Of a stretch of DNA of 10,990 nucleotides, positions 7,149 through 10,990 are shown piece after piece. This DNA is from an uncultured Oscillibacter sp. (GTDB taxonomy: Bacteria > Bacillota > Clostridia > Oscillospirales > Oscillospiraceae), in the NCBI GenBank assembly GCA_900551885.1, contig URXS01000059.1, positions 1-10,990 of the forward strand. Reading direction: 5' to 3'. A program made the position numbers and the translations under genes. Below the pieces are notes generated by a model. It had not been told where the DNA came from and ran no database searches. It saw only the letters and a list, made by a program, of their open reading frames with translations. Position 1 is the stretch's first letter. Each line of letters opens with the position of its first letter.

Positions 7149-7178
7149 AAGGCATGTCTCAGCCTTCCGTGTATGCCT
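7149..7178. repeat. Overlapping inverted repeats in the rpsL-rpsG gap
   Basis: Two alternative pairings overlap here: AAGGC (7149-7153) with GCCTT (7162-7166), and AGGCAT (7150-7155) with ATGCCT (7173-7178). Adjacent, the minus-strand RNA reads CCGC-UUCG-GCAGG, a UUCG-capped hairpin with one bulged A. These mutually exclusive stems suggest a structured intercistronic RNA, but the arms are short. Confidence 0.35.
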
Positions 7179-7249
7179 GCCGAAGCGGTAAAATGTTCGC
7201 ACATTTATATAAAAACCTATTCGGCAAAGCTTTCAGAATGTGGCAGAAC

Positions 7250-7666
7250 TTACTTCTGCTTGGGCCGCTTGGCACCGTACTTGGAACGGCCCTGCATACG
7301 ACCGGAGACGCCCTGGGTATCCAGAGTACCGCGGATGATGTGGTAACGGACGCCGGGGAGGTCCTTGACACGGCCGCCGCGGATCATGACCACGGAGTGC
7401 TCCTGCAGGGAGTGGCCCACGCCGGGAATATAGGCGGTGACCTCGTAGCCGTTGGTCAGACGCACACGGGCGATCTTACGCAGCGCGGAGTTGGGCTTCT
7501 TGGGGGTCGCGGTTCTCACGGCGGTGCACACGCCTCTCTTCTGGGGAGAAGGCAGGTTGGTGGTCTTGGTCTTCAGGGTGTTCAGACCGAACTGCAGCGC
7601 GGGAGAAGTGGACTTGTAGGAAGCCTGTTCTCTTCCTTTCCGGACCAGTTGGTTAAAAGTAGGCAT
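7250..7666 (-). CDS. rpsL: 30S ribosomal protein S12
   Basis: S12 sits at the decoding centre of the 30S subunit and controls accuracy; it is the streptomycin-resistance locus. The 138 residues match the Firmicute length and include the extra N-terminal loop relative to the 124-residue E. coli form. PKKPNSALRK starts at residue 55 and VRYH ends at 109. Lys56 and Lys101 (E. coli Lys42 and Lys87), the classic resistance positions, are the wild-type Lys. Asp102 in VKDLPG is the residue RimO methylthiolates in bacteria that have it. Thus the allele looks streptomycin-sensitive at these sites. ATG 7666 follows AAGGAGA at a normal distance. The gene is 108 bases after the L7Ae-family gene. That gap shows no convincing promoter or terminator, only a weak TTGGT/ACCAA stem at 7737-7761. 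Confidence 0.98.
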   Translation of the reverse strand: MPTFNQLVRKGREQASYKSTSPALQFGLNTLKTKTTNLPSPQKRGVCTAVRTATPKKPNSALRKIARVRLTNGYEVTAYIPGVGHSLQEHSVVMIRGGRVKDLPGVRYHIIRGTLDTQGVSGRMQGRSKYGAKRPKQK

Positions 7667-7774
7667 CAGTGTTCTCCTTTCTTTCCATATTTTTGGCGGC
7701 CGCGGTTGGCGACAGCCTTTATTTTTTGCGGAAAGCTTGGTGGCTATTCCGAAAAAACCAATTTTTCCTTTCCC

Positions 7775-8020
7775 TTACGGAGCCAGCACCGCCACGACGG
7801 AGGCCCCCACGGTAATGCGGCAGGCCTGGCCCAGTTGAGCCAGGGTGTAACCGGTCTCCACGGGAATGCCCGCCTGGGCGCAGGAATCAGCAATGGGATC
7901 GGTAATGGCCGGGTCCGCGTCGCAGGCCAGATATACCCGCCTGGCCCGGCCCTCCCGGATCGCCTTGCGGGACTGCTTCACGCCCACGACTTTCTCTTGG
8001 GAAGCAAGTTCCGTGATCAC
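7775..8020 (-). CDS. ybxF: L7Ae/L30e-family ribosomal-type RNA-binding protein (YbxF-like)
   Basis: This 81-residue protein belongs to the L7Ae/L30e/S12e/Gadd45 family, whose bacterial members (YbxF, also called RplGB, and YlxQ) bind kink-turn RNAs. The family pattern is visible: GVKQSRKAIREG (about 13-24), VYLACDADP (29-37) and LAQLGQAC followed by ITVGAS near the C-terminus. Its place between rpoC and rpsL is the standard one for YbxF in Firmicutes. The start is GTG 8020-8018, with AGGAGGA 6 bases upstream. It is the first gene of the str transcript, from the promoter at 8082-8110. One oddity: the usual Gly after Ala-Cys in the C-terminal motif is Arg (codon CGC). It may be a minor ribosomal component or an RNA chaperone; its exact role is not settled even in B. 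subtilis. Confidence 0.88.
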   Translation of the reverse strand: MITELASQEKVVGVKQSRKAIREGRARRVYLACDADPAITDPIADSCAQAGIPVETGYTLAQLGQACRITVGASVVAVLAP

Positions 8021-8026
8021 GGGAAT

Positions 8027-8033
8027 TCCTCCT
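8027..8033 (-). promoter_or_regulatory. Ribosome binding site for the GTG start of the L7Ae-family gene
   Basis: AGGAGGA on the minus strand lies 6 bases before GTG 8020-8018. It overlaps a GGAATTCC palindrome, so the site could pair locally. No ATG is available at a suitable distance. Confidence 0.8.
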
Positions 8034-8052
8034 GAAAATGCATGGCAAAATT

Positions 8053-8072
8053 CGCAGAATCTCTATTCCGCG
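8053..8072 (-). promoter_or_regulatory. Leader hairpin at the 5' end of the str transcript
   Basis: The minus strand has arms 8072-8065 (CGCGGAAT) and 8060-8053 (ATTCTGCG) around an AGAG loop, giving 8 bp with one G-U pair. It begins about 3 bases after the predicted transcription start. It could protect the 5' end or regulate the first gene. It has no tandem G-A internal loop, so it is not an evident kink-turn. Confidence 0.5.
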
Positions 8073-8081
8073 CAGATAAGG

Positions 8082-8110
8082 ATTATACCATGGGAAAGTG
8101 CATCCGTCAA
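8082..8110 (-). promoter_or_regulatory. Main promoter of the str operon
   Basis: The minus strand has TTGACG (8110-8105), a 17-base spacer and TATAAT (8087-8082), 11 of 12 consensus bases. Transcription would start near 8075, about 55 bases before the GTG start of the L7Ae-family gene. It lies downstream of the rpoC terminator, so the ribosomal genes here have their own promoter. Confidence 0.9.
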
Positions 8111-8162
8111 GGCAAATTTCAAAAAAGCCGGCGGTCTCTGGTGTTTTATCCCCTTAAAAGGG

Positions 8163-8197
8163 AAAAAAACAGAGCCGCGGAAGATTCCGCGGCCCTG
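8163..8197 (-). terminator. Intrinsic terminator of rpoC
   Basis: On the minus strand a 12-bp stem (8197-8186 with 8181-8170, one G-U pair, core CCGCGGA) with a 4-base loop is followed by seven U (8169-8163). It begins 43 bases after the rpoC stop. A smaller palindrome (CCCTTAAAAGGG, 8151-8162) follows directly. Confidence 0.92.
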
Positions 8198-8240
8198 CCC
8201 CTTTTGTGTCTGTGTGAAAAATGTGAAAACTTTAGGATGC

Positions 8241-10990
<2,750 letters not shown>

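Noticed and set aside
7250..7666. Streptomycin-resistance substitutions in S12
   Set aside because: Lys56 and Lys101 and the surrounding PKKPNS and VKDLPG motifs are the wild-type residues.
7667..7774. Promoter or attenuator between the L7Ae-family gene and rpsL
   Set aside because: TTGGTT is present but has no matching -10 at the right distance, and the only stem (TTGGT/ACCAA) is five pairs with a long loop and no U-tract.
7154..8035. A 293-residue plus-strand open frame across rpsL and the L7Ae-family gene
   Set aside because: It lies antisense to two conserved genes and its product shows no family features; it is a by-product of GC-rich codon use.
8021..8075. Kink-turn in the leader of the L7Ae-family gene
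   Set aside because: I looked for a stem, 3-base bulge and tandem G-A pairs. The leader hairpin is continuous and no such internal loop is visible.

Overview
This window is a housekeeping region of a GC-rich Firmicute. The gene order rpoC, L7Ae-family gene, rpsL, rpsG, fusA, tuf, the 138-residue S12 and the strong AGGAGG-type ribosome binding sites fit Clostridia. The high GC and the companion genes (a CdaR/PucR-type regulator and a DUF4830-like lipoprotein) suggest an Oscillospirales gut lineage such as Flavonifractor, Lawsonibacter or Oscillibacter. That placement is inference; no 16S rRNA gene is present.

Right part (about 3120-10990, all on the minus strand, so transcription reads from high to low coordinates). 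The 3' two-thirds of rpoC ends at 8241 in a strong intrinsic terminator. A near-consensus promoter (TTGACG, 17 bp, TATAAT) then starts a separate str operon: a small L7Ae-family RNA-binding protein (GTG start), rpsL, rpsG (GTG start), fusA and tuf. The gap between fusA and tuf holds a second plausible promoter, so tuf may also be transcribed on its own. A bidirectional terminator follows tuf. The genes jointly supply RNA polymerase and the decoding and translocation machinery: S12, S7, EF-G and EF-Tu.

Middle part (about 1664-3061). A small plus-strand lipoprotein gene, DUF4830-like, runs towards tuf. It diverges from a minus-strand gene for an RsuA-type rRNA pseudouridine synthase.

Left part (1-1663). 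A minus-strand CdaR/PucR-family transcription factor has its own promoter and an upstream AT-rich dyad that could be an operator. It converges with the 3' end of an unrecognised plus-strand gene, and a perfect 15-bp bidirectional terminator hairpin lies between the two.

I found no mobile element, CRISPR array, tRNA, rRNA or obvious new system. No gene-free stretch exceeds 300 bases. The points worth a second look are regulatory: candidate leader and intercistronic RNA structures in the str operon, the dyad and direct repeat in front of the regulator, and the promoter and terminator layout that separates rpoC, the str genes and tuf.
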